From: Candidatus Atribacteria bacterium
GTDB taxonomy: Bacteria > Atribacterota > Phoenicimicrobiia > Phoenicimicrobiales > Phoenicimicrobiaceae
Assembly: GCA_003513845.1 (NCBI GenBank)
Contig: DOTB01000015.1
Location: forward strand, 6,557-70,556
DNA length: 64,000 nt
Direction: 5' to 3'
A program made the position numbers and the translations under genes. The notes under the pieces were generated by a model, which was given only the letters and a program-made list of their open reading frames with translations, was not told the DNA's origin and ran no database searches. Of this stretch, positions 35,176 through 43,426 are shown one piece after another; position 1 is the stretch's first letter; every line of letters starts with the position of its first letter.

Positions 35176-35693
35176 CTATTTAGACCTTTACCTTTCAAAA
35201 GCTCTATTATTCTATCTACAACTTCCTCTATATTCAGATCAGAAGTATCAACCTTCAACTTAATATTATCGTATATCTTCTTTCTCTCCTTTAATAGTTT
35301 GTTAATGTTATCCAATACATTTTCTCCTCTTAAAAGGGGTCGATCATTCTTTCTTTTTACCCGATTATAGATAACTGTAGGGTCAGCATAAAGGCAAATT
35401 ATCTCTCCTTTCTGACTCAGCATTTCAGCATTATCCGAAGAAAGTAATGTCCCTCCACCAGTTGCAATGACCAAATTTTCTTGTTGGGATAGTTCTTTTA
35501 CTAATTTATTTTCTTGTTGTCGAAAATAATCTTCCCCATATCTAGTAAAAATATCTGCTATACTCATACCTTGATTTTCTTCTATAACCTTGTCCGTATC
35601 TACAAATTTCATTTTCAACTTTTGGGCTAATTGTTTAGCTACTACACTTTTGCCGGCTCCCATAAAGCCAGTAATGATAATATTCCTTCTCAT
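35172..35693 (-). CDS. aroK: shikimate kinase
   Basis: This enzyme phosphorylates shikimate. The 173-residue P-loop kinase has Walker A GFMGAGKSVV at the N-terminus, DTDKVIEENQG, the shikimate-binding RQQENKLVKELS and ATGGGTLLS, and the LID arginine region RKNDRPLLRG. It overlaps aroC by 4 nt and aroB by 4 nt. Confidence 0.96.
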   Translation of the reverse strand: MRRNIIITGFMGAGKSVVAKQLAQKLKMKFVDTDKVIEENQGMSIADIFTRYGEDYFRQQENKLVKELSQQENLVIATGGGTLLSSDNAEMLSQKGEIICLYADPTVIYNRVKRKNDRPLLRGENVLDNINKLLKERKKIYDNIKLKVDTSDLNIEEVVDRIIELLKGKGLNR

Positions 35694-36838
35694 ATCTTTT
35701 GAAGCCTCTTCTTATAGTTTTCATAATTTTCCTTAATTTCCAGTAAAGAATCGCTACCGAATTTCTCCAAAAAAGCTACCGCTATTTCCCAGGCAGCTAC
35801 CGCCTCTCCCACTACACTGGCAGCTGGTACTACACATATATCAGACCTCTGGTAAATTGCCCTGTTCTCTTTTTTATTGGCAAAATCAATAGAACGGAGA
35901 GGATTAATCAAAGTAGGTATGGGTTTAAGGTAAGCTCTAATAATTACGGCTTCTCCATTAGTTACCCCACCCTCTATACCACCGGCTCGATTAGTCTCCC
36001 GGTAATATCTGGAAGAGCTTGTTTCCAATTCCTGATATACAAAGATTTCATCATGAACAACTGAACCTCTTTTTTCTGAAGCCTCTATTCCCTCACCTAT
36101 CTCAACTGCCTTAATTCCTGGAATACTCATCAATGCTGAAGCCAGGCGCGCATCCAAACGTCTGTCCCATTGAGCATAACTTCCTAACCCAACAGGAACC
36201 CCCGTAATTATCACCTCAAATACTCCTCCCAGAGTATCTCCTTTCTCACGGGCTCGATCGATTTCTCGACACATTCCAATGGAGGCAACCCCATCTATAC
36301 AATATACCGGGGATTTAGCAATCTCATCTTTTACTTTTTGATTAAAAGAAGCGATTCTCTTAGCTTTAATCTTGCCAATCCTTAGTACATAACTGTAAAT
36401 ATTTATATTGAACTCTTCTAAAAGTATACTGGCAACTGAACCTATTGCTACTCTCATAGCAGTTTGTCGAGCACTCGCTCTTTCTAAAACTTTTCTTAAG
36501 TCTTTAAATCCATATTTTATGGCTCCGGTAAAATCTGCATGTCCTGGTCGAGGAATAGTCAATGGAGGATATTCCTTTTCCTGCCAATTTTCCCAATCTT
36601 TATTTTTTATCAGCAAACCAAGTGGACTTCCTATTGTCTTTCCTTCTATTATTCCAGATAATATTTCAACTCTATCCTGTTCAATCTTCATCCTCTCTCC
36701 TCTACCATAACCCCCCTGACGTCTCTCCAGGTCTCGATTGATCTTTTCTTCACTTATGGAAAGCTCGGCTGGTAAGCCTTCTATTATTCCTATTAGACCT
36801 TTCCCGTGAGATTCTCCTGCTTCCAGAAATCTTAGCAT
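35690..36838 (-). CDS. aroC: chorismate synthase
   Basis: The last step to chorismate, dependent on reduced FMN. The 382-residue protein has GESHGKGLIGIIEGLPAEL, the RRQGGYGRGERM motif and RPGHADFTGAIKYG, ending in RSDICVVPAASVVGEA. It is the typical length. A repeat-filled gap of 162 bp separates it from aroE. Confidence 0.96.
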   Translation of the reverse strand: MLRFLEAGESHGKGLIGIIEGLPAELSISEEKINRDLERRQGGYGRGERMKIEQDRVEILSGIIEGKTIGSPLGLLIKNKDWENWQEKEYPPLTIPRPGHADFTGAIKYGFKDLRKVLERASARQTAMRVAIGSVASILLEEFNINIYSYVLRIGKIKAKRIASFNQKVKDEIAKSPVYCIDGVASIGMCREIDRAREKGDTLGGVFEVIITGVPVGLGSYAQWDRRLDARLASALMSIPGIKAVEIGEGIEASEKRGSVVHDEIFVYQELETSSSRYYRETNRAGGIEGGVTNGEAVIIRAYLKPIPTLINPLRSIDFANKKENRAIYQRSDICVVPAASVVGEAVAAWEIAVAFLEKFGSDSLLEIKENYENYKKRLQKI

Positions 36839-36857
36839 TTTTTTCTTCTCCTTTCTT

Positions 36858-36999
36858 AAATAGTCGTTAGTCGTTGGTTAATAGTATTTAGTAAAACCCC
36901 CACTTTACCTTGTGTTGCAATCTCCTATGTTGTATGAGGTTAATACTCACGTGGTAAAGTGGAAAACTAGTAACTATTCGCTATTCACTAACTGACTAA
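36858..36999. repeat. composite intergenic element with inverted heptad arms and nested inverted repeat
   Basis: The left arm (about 36858-36893) has TAGTCGT, TAGTCGT, TGGTTAA, TAGTATT, TAGTAAA-type units. The right arm (36968-36999) has CTATTCG, CTATTCA, CTAACTG, ACTAATT, its inverted counterpart. Between them, CCACTTTACC (36900-36909) pairs with GGTAAAGTGG (36953-36962). The right arm ends at the aroE stop. Confidence 0.7.
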
Positions 37000-37000
37000 T

Positions 37001-37867
37001 TTATGTAACTTGTCTAAATATTTCTAATACTTCTTTACCCTCTGGTTTAAGTCCAGTCCAGAGATAAAAACTTTCTATGCCTTGATTAACTAACATCGGT
37101 AAACCATTAATTATCTTTGCTCCTGCCCTCTCTGCTTGCTTTAGAAAAATAGTCTTAGTGGGATGATATATAAGGTCATAGGCTAAAAGATTAGAGTGAA
37201 ATAATTTTTCATCTGGTAAAGGAGTTTTATCGATTTGAGGGGGCATTCCTAAAGAAGTAGTATTAACTATAATATGAGCCCTTTCTATCTTATCTTTCAA
37301 ATTCTCTTCATCTAAGGAAAATGCATTAATACAGCTCCTGGGAAAGAAGGAAGAAAAATCCTGTTTAATCTTTTTGGCTTTTTCTAAAGTTCGATTAAAG
37401 ATACATATCTCTTCTATTCCTTCCTCTAAAAGAGCATAAACTACCCCACGAGCAGCTCCTCCTGCTCCAAAAATAACTGCTTTTTTTTGTTTTATGACAA
37501 ATTTTCCATATTCCTGTAGACTTCTCTTAAAGCCGATTACATCAGTGTTGTAACCGGTAAGAATTCCTTTATTATTGACAATAGTATTTACTGCGCCTAT
37601 CCTTCGAGCAGATTCTTCTACTTCATCTAAAAAATCAATTACTTTTTCTTTGTAAGGGAAAGTAATATTTACTCCTTTTATATTCAGAGCCTTTATCCCT
37701 TGAATAGCATCTTTTAAATCTGTCCATCTTACTTGAAAGGGAAGATAACAATAATCTAAAGAATATTTAAATATTATTTGGTTGTGAATAAAAGGAGAAA
37801 GACTATTTTCTATATTTTCACCAATTAACCCAATTATTTTAGTCTTCCCATTTATCTCTTTTTTCAT
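37001..37867 (-). CDS. aroE: shikimate dehydrogenase
   Basis: NADP-linked reduction of 3-dehydroshikimate. The 288-residue protein has the substrate-binding NSLSPFIHN and NITFPYKE, the catalytic Lys/Asp (GVNITFPYKEKVIDFLD and GYNTDVIGFK), the NADP-binding VIFGAGGAARGVVYALLEEG and the C-terminal NQGIESFYLWTG. It is flanked by repeats on both sides. Confidence 0.95.
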   Translation of the reverse strand: MKKEINGKTKIIGLIGENIENSLSPFIHNQIIFKYSLDYCYLPFQVRWTDLKDAIQGIKALNIKGVNITFPYKEKVIDFLDEVEESARRIGAVNTIVNNKGILTGYNTDVIGFKRSLQEYGKFVIKQKKAVIFGAGGAARGVVYALLEEGIEEICIFNRTLEKAKKIKQDFSSFFPRSCINAFSLDEENLKDKIERAHIIVNTTSLGMPPQIDKTPLPDEKLFHSNLLAYDLIYHPTKTIFLKQAERAGAKIINGLPMLVNQGIESFYLWTGLKPEGKEVLEIFRQVT

Positions 37868-37920
37868 TTACACCTACACTCCCATCTTAGATGTACCTCC
37901 CTCGAGAGGAAGAAAAAAAT

Positions 37921-37962
37921 TAGTCTTTAGTCTATAGTGAATAGTCGTTAGTTGATAGTTCA
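37921..37962. repeat. heptad array of TAGTNNN units
   Basis: Six in-register heptads, all starting TAGT: TAGTCTT, TAGTCTA, TAGTGAA, TAGTCGT, TAGTTGA, TAGTTCA. It lies 54 nt upstream of the aroE start and next to the MITE-like element. Confidence 0.85.
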
Positions 37963-37997
37963 AAACTCAAAACTTTTTTATAAAATTTGTAAAAAAT

Positions 37998-38110
37998 TGT
38001 AGGGGCACAATGAATTGTGCCCTTGCTATACTATTGCCAATCTTCTCCTATGGGCACGATGCATAGTGCCCATACATTACTATTTTTATTTACTTTTGGC
38101 TTACAATCAT
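37998..38110. repeat. MITE-like element (best copy)
   Basis: TGTAGGGGCACAATGAATTG with its hairpin partner, a 25-nt spacer, the second hairpin GGGCACGATGCATAGTGCCC, then a tail TTTACTTTTGGCTTACAATC. Related copies lie at 25603, 42958, 31784 (left half) and 10983 (tail). Confidence 0.75.
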
Positions 38111-38114
38111 ACTT

Positions 38115-39398
38115 TTAAATTAATTTTTGTAGAGTTTTTTCAAAACCAGGAAAAGATATATCTATGCATTCTGAATTTTTAATAATAGTTTTACCTTCAG
38201 CTAATAAAGCCGCCACCGCTAAAGACATAGCAATCCGATGATCATTATAGCTATTGCAGACTGCGCTATGTAATTTAGAAGGGCCCTTTACAATAAAACC
38301 ATCTTCTTTTTCCTTAATATTTGCTCCCATCTTTCTTAATTCATTGACTATCGCCTTTATTCGATCAGTCTCTTTTACCCTCAATTCCTTTGCTCCGCTT
38401 ACCACCGTTTCACCCTGAGCTTGAGTTGCCAATACAGCAATAAGGGGTAATTCATCAATTAGAAAAGGTATATTTTCCTTACCAATTTCTACCCCTTTTA
38501 ATTCTGAATATTCTATCTTTAAATCAGCTCGTGGCTCATTTGATTTTATCTGGTAATTTAAGATATCGATTTTTGCACCCATTTTGTTTAGTATTTCGAT
38601 TATCCCAATCCTGGTAGGATTAAAACCTACTTGCTTAATTATAACCTGAGAACCTTTTAACATACTCGCTGCTATTATAAAATAAGCAGCGGAAGAAATA
38701 TCTCCAGGTACAAATATATCAGTACCTTTTAATTCCCTTCCACCTCTTATTTTAATTTCAAGAGGAGAAATCTTTATATCTGCCTGCATAATCTTTAACA
38801 TTCTCTCAGTATGATCCCTGGTAGGCAAGGGTTCTTTAATTACTGTCTCACCTTTAATATAAAGGCCGGCCAGTAAGAGAGCTGATTTCACCTGAGCACT
38901 AGCAACTGGTAAAGTATAGCAAAGAGGATTAAGTCTGCTTCCTTTTATACTTAAAGGGGTTAGTTCACCATCCTCTCTCCCCCATATATTTGCTCCCATT
39001 AATCTAAGGGGCTCGACTACTCTTTTCATAGGTCTTTTTCTGATTGAATCATCACCATTTAAAACAGAATAAAATTTTTGACCACTAATCAGACCAGCTA
39101 AGAGGCGAACAGCTGTCCCTGAATTTCCCACATCAAGTATATCTTTCGGTTCCTCTAATCCATATAATCCCTTGCCTTTTATCTTAATAGAGTTGTTGCT
39201 ACCCCTCTTTATCTCTACCCCTAATGTTCGCATACATTCTAAAGTACTAAGACAATCCAGGGAATTTAAAAAATTATATATTCGAGTCTCTCCTTGGGCA
39301 ATAGACCCTAAAATTAGAGAGCGATGAGAGATAGATTTATCTCCCGGGACAGATATATCTCCTTTTAATTTATTGATTCTTTCTAAAACAAGTTCCAC
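38115..39398 (-). CDS. aroA: 3-phosphoshikimate 1-carboxyvinyltransferase (EPSP synthase)
   Basis: EPSP synthase condenses shikimate-3-phosphate with PEP. The 427-residue protein has GDKSISHRSLILGSIA, LDVGNSGTAVRLLAGL, the RPM loop (DDSIRKRPMKRVVEPL) and ELRVKETDRIKAIVNELRKMGA. The start is GTG, overlapping the aroF stop by 1 nt (TAGTG). Confidence 0.96.
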   Translation of the reverse strand: MELVLERINKLKGDISVPGDKSISHRSLILGSIAQGETRIYNFLNSLDCLSTLECMRTLGVEIKRGSNNSIKIKGKGLYGLEEPKDILDVGNSGTAVRLLAGLISGQKFYSVLNGDDSIRKRPMKRVVEPLRLMGANIWGREDGELTPLSIKGSRLNPLCYTLPVASAQVKSALLLAGLYIKGETVIKEPLPTRDHTERMLKIMQADIKISPLEIKIRGGRELKGTDIFVPGDISSAAYFIIAASMLKGSQVIIKQVGFNPTRIGIIEILNKMGAKIDILNYQIKSNEPRADLKIEYSELKGVEIGKENIPFLIDELPLIAVLATQAQGETVVSGAKELRVKETDRIKAIVNELRKMGANIKEKEDGFIVKGPSKLHSAVCNSYNDHRIAMSLAVAALLAEGKTIIKNSECIDISFPGFEKTLQKLI

Positions 39399-40450
39399 TA
39401 ATTCTTCATCCTCTCTAATTCATATTCGGTAGGTAGAGCAAATTCTCGACCTACTGCCTGGATTATTGGTCTTAGCTCTTTTATTAGTTGAGTAAAAGTA
39501 TCAAGTCTTAAGGTTTGGGCACCATCACTAAGTGAACTTTTGGGGTCGGGATGGACTTCAATAAGCAGGCCATCTGCTCCAGCCGCTATGGCTGCTTTAG
39601 CCATTGGACTTACCAATTTCCACTTTCCAGTACCATGACTGGGATCTACTATTACTGGCAAATGGCTTAATTCCTTTAAGGCAGGAACTGCACTCAAATC
39701 CAAAGTATTACGAGTATAGTTTTCAAAAGTACGTATTCCTCGCTCACACAAGATTACTTCATAATTTCCTTGAGATAAAATATATTCTGCTGATAATAAC
39801 AGTTCCTCTATAGTAGCAGACATTGCTCTTTTAAGCAGTATCGGCTTTTTAAGTTTGCCCAATTCTTTTAATAATACAAAATTTTGCATATTACGAGCAC
39901 CTACTTGAAATATATCAGTATATTTGGCAATTAAATCAATCTGGTTAACCGACATCACTTCAGTAACTATTGCCAAACCTGTTTCCTTAGCTGCCTGAGC
40001 CAATAATTTTAAACCTTTCTCCCCTAATCCCTGAAAGCTGTAAGGAGAAGTTCGTGGTTTAAAAGCTCCTCCTCGTAATATTTTTGCTCCTAAGGCTTTA
40101 ACATGATGGGCAGTCTCAAATATCTGTTTTTCATCTTCTACAACACAAGGTCCGGCCATCACCACAATTTCTTTTCCTCCAATAGTTACCTCCTTTACTT
40201 TAATAATAGTATCAAAGTCTTTAAATTCTCTGCTGGCTAATTTATAGGGTTTTAGGATACGGATAATCTCTTCGACTCCGTTAAAAGCATAAAAAGGGAC
40301 AGAGGCTAAATTTTCAACATCCCCGATTACTCCTAAAATAATTCGTCTTTCTCCTCGGGAGATGTGCACTTTATGCCCCATTTCGTGCAATTTCTCTATT
40401 ACTCTTTCCACATCAGAATCGTCAGCTTTTCCGTTCATCACAATAATCAC
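39398..40450 (-). CDS. aroF: 3-deoxy-7-phosphoheptulonate (DAHP) synthase
   Basis: This enzyme commits PEP and erythrose-4-phosphate to the shikimate pathway. The 350-residue protein has an N-terminal ferredoxin-like domain (1-70, [20 protein letters not shown]) of the type that gives Tyr/Phe feedback control in Thermotoga, then the barrel with [28 protein letters not shown] and [12 protein letters not shown]. It is therefore likely feedback-regulated in addition to the attenuator upstream. Confidence 0.95.
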   Translation of the reverse strand: MIIVMNGKADDSDVERVIEKLHEMGHKVHISRGERRIILGVIGDVENLASVPFYAFNGVEEIIRILKPYKLASREFKDFDTIIKVKEVTIGGKEIVVMAGPCVVEDEKQIFETAHHVKALGAKILRGGAFKPRTSPYSFQGLGEKGLKLLAQAAKETGLAIVTEVMSVNQIDLIAKYTDIFQVGARNMQNFVLLKELGKLKKPILLKRAMSATIEELLLSAEYILSQGNYEVILCERGIRTFENYTRNTLDLSAVPALKELSHLPVIVDPSHGTGKWKLVSPMAKAAIAAGADGLLIEVHPDPKSSLSDGAQTLRLDTFTQLIKELRPIIQAVGREFALPTEYELERMKN

Positions 40451-40842
40451 TTGAATTCACCCTCCTTTTGATCTGAAATTTCTTTAATTAAATCTTTTCG
40501 TAATATTTTTGCTCCCTCCAAATAGCAATGTTTTATTTCTTGTTGACTTTTTTGGCAATTTATCTGTACTAATATTCGAATACATCTGGGTAAACTCCCC
40601 AGAACATCTATTTCTTGCATATCAAAAAGGGGAACTATACCCCAACCTAATTCTCGCGCTGCCTGGGCTGGAAAGGCAGCATTTAAATCTGGAGTGACAC
40701 TAAAAAAAATACTTACTATATCTTCAATTTTGAAATCATTTTCTTTTTTTAAAGTGATTAATAATTCTTTAGTCTTTTCTATAATCTCCTCTTTAGTATT
40801 GCTATCCGCAGTTATAGCCCCTCTTATTCCTCGCACTAACAT
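40447..40842 (-). CDS. aroH: AroH-class chorismate mutase
   Basis: Monofunctional chorismate mutase of the trimeric AroH class, converting chorismate to prephenate. The 131-residue protein has the typical [18 protein letters not shown] start and the active-site [23 protein letters not shown] and [10 protein letters not shown] segments. It is the first structural gene of the aromatic operon. A near-consensus site AAAAGGAGG lies 7 nt before the ATG. Confidence 0.95.
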   Translation of the reverse strand: MLVRGIRGAITADSNTKEEIIEKTKELLITLKKENDFKIEDIVSIFFSVTPDLNAAFPAQAARELGWGIVPLFDMQEIDVLGSLPRCIRILVQINCQKSQQEIKHCYLEGAKILRKDLIKEISDQKEGEFK

Positions 40843-40858
40843 ATGTATACCTCCTTTT

Positions 40859-40912
40859 ATGTCAAGGGGACGGTTCTACTGACAGACTTTGTCAGGTGAT
40901 GGTCCTTTGACA
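40859..40912. repeat. imperfect inverted repeat before aroH
   Basis: ATGTCAAGGGGACGG...TTTGACAT closes an imperfect hairpin with an inner CTGACA/TGTCAG stem. It lies between the attenuator and aroH and resembles dispersed AACCGTCCCC-type repeats known from other anaerobes. Function is unknown. Confidence 0.55.
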
Positions 40913-40921
40913 TAATTTAAA

Positions 40922-41033
40922 ATTGCCACGCCCTGATAAATCAGAACTCACAATGACATTTATTTATTGTGTGGGGGCGGATTCATCCGCCCCGGATTTT
41001 TTACGGCCTTAATAAATCGAGCTCCTTTCCTAC
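40922..41033. repeat. short dispersed repeat and REP-like hairpin pair
   Basis: 40922-40958 matches the ATTGCCACG...CAATGACA element of 16960. 40969-41033 is a REP-like pair: GGGGGCGGATTCATCCGCCCC then a degenerate inverse ending in CCTAC. All of it lies in the untranslated leader of the aromatic operon. Confidence 0.55.
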
Positions 41034-41053
41034 TTTTTCGTAAATGGATAGAC

Positions 41054-41098
41054 TAAAAATAAAAAAGGTCATAGGAATTTAAAAAACCTATGACCTTT
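41054..41098 (-). terminator. attenuator terminator of the aromatic operon
   Basis: On the minus strand, AAAGGTCATAGG (41098-41087) pairs perfectly with CCTATGACCTTT (41075-41064), followed by TTT, A and TTTTT. It sits between the leader peptide and aroH. Eight of its stem bases can alternatively pair with the upstream segment 41127-41120. Confidence 0.85.
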
Positions 41099-41115
41099 AT
41101 ATATAAATATATAAA

Positions 41116-41196
41116 GATATCATAGGCATAAAACCGATGTCTATGCCTATGATATCTTGTTTTAATCTTTTACCATGCTAAGGCATAAACATCGGT
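41116..41196 (-). promoter_or_regulatory. attenuator alternative pairing segments
   Basis: Segment A (41196-41181, ACCGATGTTTATGCCT, inside the leader peptide) pairs over 16 positions with segment B (41148-41133) with one G-U. B also lies in a perfect 15-bp stem, 41156-41142 with 41130-41116 (C). C can pair with the 5' arm of the terminator. These are mutually exclusive structures. Confidence 0.75.
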
Positions 41197-41262
41197 AGCA
41201 TAATAGTAATAATAAAAATTAAAGGAATTTATTAATTTAACAAATTCTTTTTTTGTAGCCAC
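41170..41262 (-). CDS. leader peptide of the aromatic amino-acid operon, rich in Phe and Tyr
   Basis: A 30-codon reading frame starts with GTG at 41262 and stops with TAA at 41170. AAGGAG lies 8 nt upstream of the start. The peptide starts MATKKEFVKLINS and then contains FNFYYYYY, followed by ATDVYALAW. It holds three Phe, six Tyr and a final Trp codon. It lies directly between a consensus promoter and a terminator upstream of aroH, aroF, aroA, aroE, aroC, aroK, aroB, aroQ and tyrA. This composition and placement are those of a transcription-attenuation leader that senses charged tRNA-Tyr and tRNA-Phe. The gene is too short for normal gene finding. Confidence 0.85.
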   Translation of the reverse strand: MATKKEFVKLINSFNFYYYYYATDVYALAW

Positions 41263-41289
41263 CTTGTCTACTCCTTAACATTTTTTAAG

Positions 41290-41318
41290 ATATTAGCATA
41301 TCTTTCTACTTCTGTCAA
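41290..41318 (-). promoter_or_regulatory. promoter of the aromatic amino-acid operon
   Basis: On the minus strand, TTGACA (41318-41313) and TAATAT (41295-41290) are separated by 17 bp. Transcription would start near 41283, 20 nt before the leader peptide start. Confidence 0.8.
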
Positions 41319-41328
41319 ATTTTATTTG

Positions 41329-41363
41329 TATCGCGTATTGCGTATCGAGAAACGCGTAAAGAA
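41329..41363. repeat. heptad array upstream of the aromatic operon promoter
   Basis: GTATCGC, GTATTGC, GTATCGA, GAAACGC, GTAAAGA run in register, of the TCGTATC class. Confidence 0.6.
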
Positions 41364-41397
41364 AATACCTCTAAGGTTTATGCTAACACATTTATTT

Positions 41398-42420
41398 TTA
41401 TTTAGGGGCAGCGGCTTTTCTTAACCGCTCCATTATTGCCAGACCCAAACCCTGATCTTCTAATCCTTCAGCAATAATAATCTCAAACCCTTCTTTATCA
41501 AAACTCCTTAAAACTGAAAAGAGATTTGCAGCACATTCTTTTAATTCGCTGCCTTTACCTATAACTTTAACTTCAAATTCACTATATTTATCCTGATTTT
41601 CTTCTTTGGCCATTATTCCTACTTTATGCCCTTGCACTTTATATTTATAAGCCAATCTACGAACCTCTTCTATCTGAGTGTCCCCCATTTTTTCCACCAA
41701 AATTAATCTTGCCTGGGGAGAATAATGAGTGTTTAACATCCCCGGTGAACGGAAACCTCTTTCCAATTCTTTGCTAATTTTTACCTTACCAATTACTTTC
41801 ATTAATTGTTCTACCGATACCCCTCCTGCCCGCAGTACCTGGACAGGTTCAACAGTTATATCTAACACAGTAGATTCTACCCCTACTTCTGTCTTACCTC
41901 CATCAATAATCATCTCTATCTTACCACCTAAATCATCTTCCACATGCTGGGCATTGGTGGGACTGGTTCTTCCAAATATATTGGCACTGGGAGCCACAAT
42001 AGGAGTTTGAGATTCCCTTATTAAACTTAAGGCGATATTATTAGCTGGCATTCTAATGGCAACTGTGTCCAAACCAGCAGTTATAATATCTAAAACTAAC
42101 TCGGATTTTTTAAGAACTAAGGTAAGAGGACCAGGCCAGAATATTTTTGCTAATTGTAAAGCCACTGGAGGAACATACTTTGATAGCCTTTGTAGCTCCT
42201 CTATTTTTGCAATATGAACAATTAGCGGGTCATTAAAAGGTCTTCCTTTAACCTTGAATATTTTAGTAACTGCTTCCTTATTGTAGACATCTGCCCCCAA
42301 ACCGTAAACTGTCTCGGTCGGAAAAGCCACCAAGTTACCCTGCTTTATCTCCTCTGCAGCCATTTTTATCTTATTTAAATCTATTTTTTCAGGATTTATT
42401 TCTAAAATTTTAGTATTCAT
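41398..42420 (-). CDS. tsaC: threonylcarbamoyl-AMP synthase (Sua5/YwlC)
   Basis: The enzyme makes threonylcarbamoyl-AMP for the t6A modification of tRNAs. The 340-residue protein is the long Sua5 form: an N-terminal YrdC domain (FPTETVYGLGADVYN, FKVKGRPFNDPLIVHI, VAIRMPANNIALSLI, SANIFGRTSPTNAQHV) and a C-terminal Sua5 domain (SPGMLNTHYSPQARLILVE). Its start overlaps the greA stop (ATGA). Confidence 0.95.
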   Translation of the reverse strand: MNTKILEINPEKIDLNKIKMAAEEIKQGNLVAFPTETVYGLGADVYNKEAVTKIFKVKGRPFNDPLIVHIAKIEELQRLSKYVPPVALQLAKIFWPGPLTLVLKKSELVLDIITAGLDTVAIRMPANNIALSLIRESQTPIVAPSANIFGRTSPTNAQHVEDDLGGKIEMIIDGGKTEVGVESTVLDITVEPVQVLRAGGVSVEQLMKVIGKVKISKELERGFRSPGMLNTHYSPQARLILVEKMGDTQIEEVRRLAYKYKVQGHKVGIMAKEENQDKYSEFEVKVIGKGSELKECAANLFSVLRSFDKEGFEIIIAEGLEDQGLGLAIMERLRKAAAPK

Positions 42421-42899
42421 TTTATAATTTTTAATATCTTATACCTTAATATTCCAATAGGAACTTCAATCTCGACCCTGTCTCCCTCCTGGTGACCCAA
42501 AAAGGCCTGCCCGAGTGGAGAACTTATAGAAATCTTATGTTGAGCGAAATCTATTTGGTCATCGGGGACAAAAATATACTCTACTTCTTCTTGTGAATCT
42601 AAATTTTTTAATCTTAAGGCTGTTCCAATACCAATCTCTTTTGAACAACAATCTTCTTCTACTACTTTAGTATTACTTAATCTTTGTTTTAACCTAACAA
42701 TATTTATCTCGTTCATACGCTGAGCTTCTAAGGCAATATTATATTCTGCATTCTCAGATATATCTCCATATTCTAAAGACCGCTTAATATCTTCTTGTAT
42801 TTCTTTTCTTTTTACTACTTCTAAATACTTTATCTTTTCTTTTAATTTCTTTAATCCTTCTTTAGTTAAAAATACTTCTCTATTATCTGTATTATACAT
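42417..42899 (-). CDS. greA: transcription elongation factor GreA/GreB family
   Basis: Gre factors rescue backtracked RNA polymerase. The 160-residue protein has an N-terminal coiled coil with the tip acidic residues in EYGDISENAEYN, and a C-terminal globular domain (FVPDDQIDFAQHKISISSPLGQAFLGHQEGD). An adjacent CC pair in EEDCCSKE is unusual. It is coupled to tsaC. Confidence 0.92.
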   Translation of the reverse strand: MYNTDNREVFLTKEGLKKLKEKIKYLEVVKRKEIQEDIKRSLEYGDISENAEYNIALEAQRMNEINIVRLKQRLSNTKVVEEDCCSKEIGIGTALRLKNLDSQEEVEYIFVPDDQIDFAQHKISISSPLGQAFLGHQEGDRVEIEVPIGILRYKILKIIK

Positions 42900-42957
42900 C
42901 TCTACCTCTTTTTGTGCTTACTTCTCTGATTAATTAATTTTATATTTTACAATTATA

Positions 42958-43070
42958 TAGTGGGGACACAATGAATTATGCCCTTACTATATTATCGGCT
43001 AATTTCTCCTCTGGGCACGACGCATCGTAACTCTGCATTGTTTTGTTTACTTTTTTGGAGACAATTATAT
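42958..43070. repeat. MITE-like element
   Basis: TAGTGGGGACACAATGAATTATGCCC, a 25-nt spacer, TCTCCTCTGGGCACGACGCA with a degraded partner, then a tail TTGTTTACTTTTTTGGAGAC. It matches the copy at 37998 along its length and fills the gap between greA and tRNA-Glu. Confidence 0.7.
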
Positions 43071-43136
43071 TATTATAATCACATTAATGGTAATTTAATT
43101 TTAAAATTCATTCTCACACACTGATGAAATATTATT

Positions 43137-43160
43137 AAAAAAAGCAGGTATTTCCTGCTC
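43137..43160 (-). terminator. terminator of the gltX-tRNA transcript
   Basis: On the minus strand, AGCAGG (43159-43154) pairs with CCTGCT (43148-43143), followed by seven T. It lies 44 nt after tRNA-Glu. Confidence 0.8.
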
Positions 43161-43203
43161 ATTTTAAACTCTTTTTAAACCTATATTACTGTTTTAAAAA
43201 AAT

Positions 43204-43278
43204 TGGTGGCGCAAGGGGGAATTGAACCCCCGTTTGCTGATTGAGAGCCAGCTGAATTAACCACTATTCGATTGCGCC
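43204..43278 (-). tRNA. tRNA-Glu (CTC)
   Basis: On the minus strand, the acceptor GGCGCAA pairs with TTGCGCC, the anticodon loop CTCTCAA gives CTC, GTTCAATTC makes the T loop and CCA is encoded. It decodes GAG. Confidence 0.92.
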
Positions 43279-43292
43279 ACAACTAATGTAAG

Positions 43293-43366
43293 TGGCTGAG
43301 GGAGGTGGGCTCGAACCACCGCTCCCAGATCCAGAGTCTGGTGTCCTACCACTAGACGATCCCTCA
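43293..43366 (-). tRNA. tRNA-Gln (CTG)
   Basis: On the minus strand, the acceptor TGAGGGA pairs with TCCCTCA, discriminator G, encoded CCA, and the anticodon loop CTCTGGA gives CTG. It decodes CAG and lies 14 nt from tRNA-Glu and just downstream of gltX. Confidence 0.93.
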
Positions 43367-43426
43367 ACTTAATAAGGATATTTCCTCTATTATTTTATAC
43401 TAAATCTTGCGATTTGAAAAGCACAA

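Noticed and set aside
41054..41280. T-box riboswitch upstream of the aromatic operon
   Set aside because: No specifier stem or T-box sequence was seen. The short Tyr-rich reading frame with its own ribosome-binding site explains the structure better.
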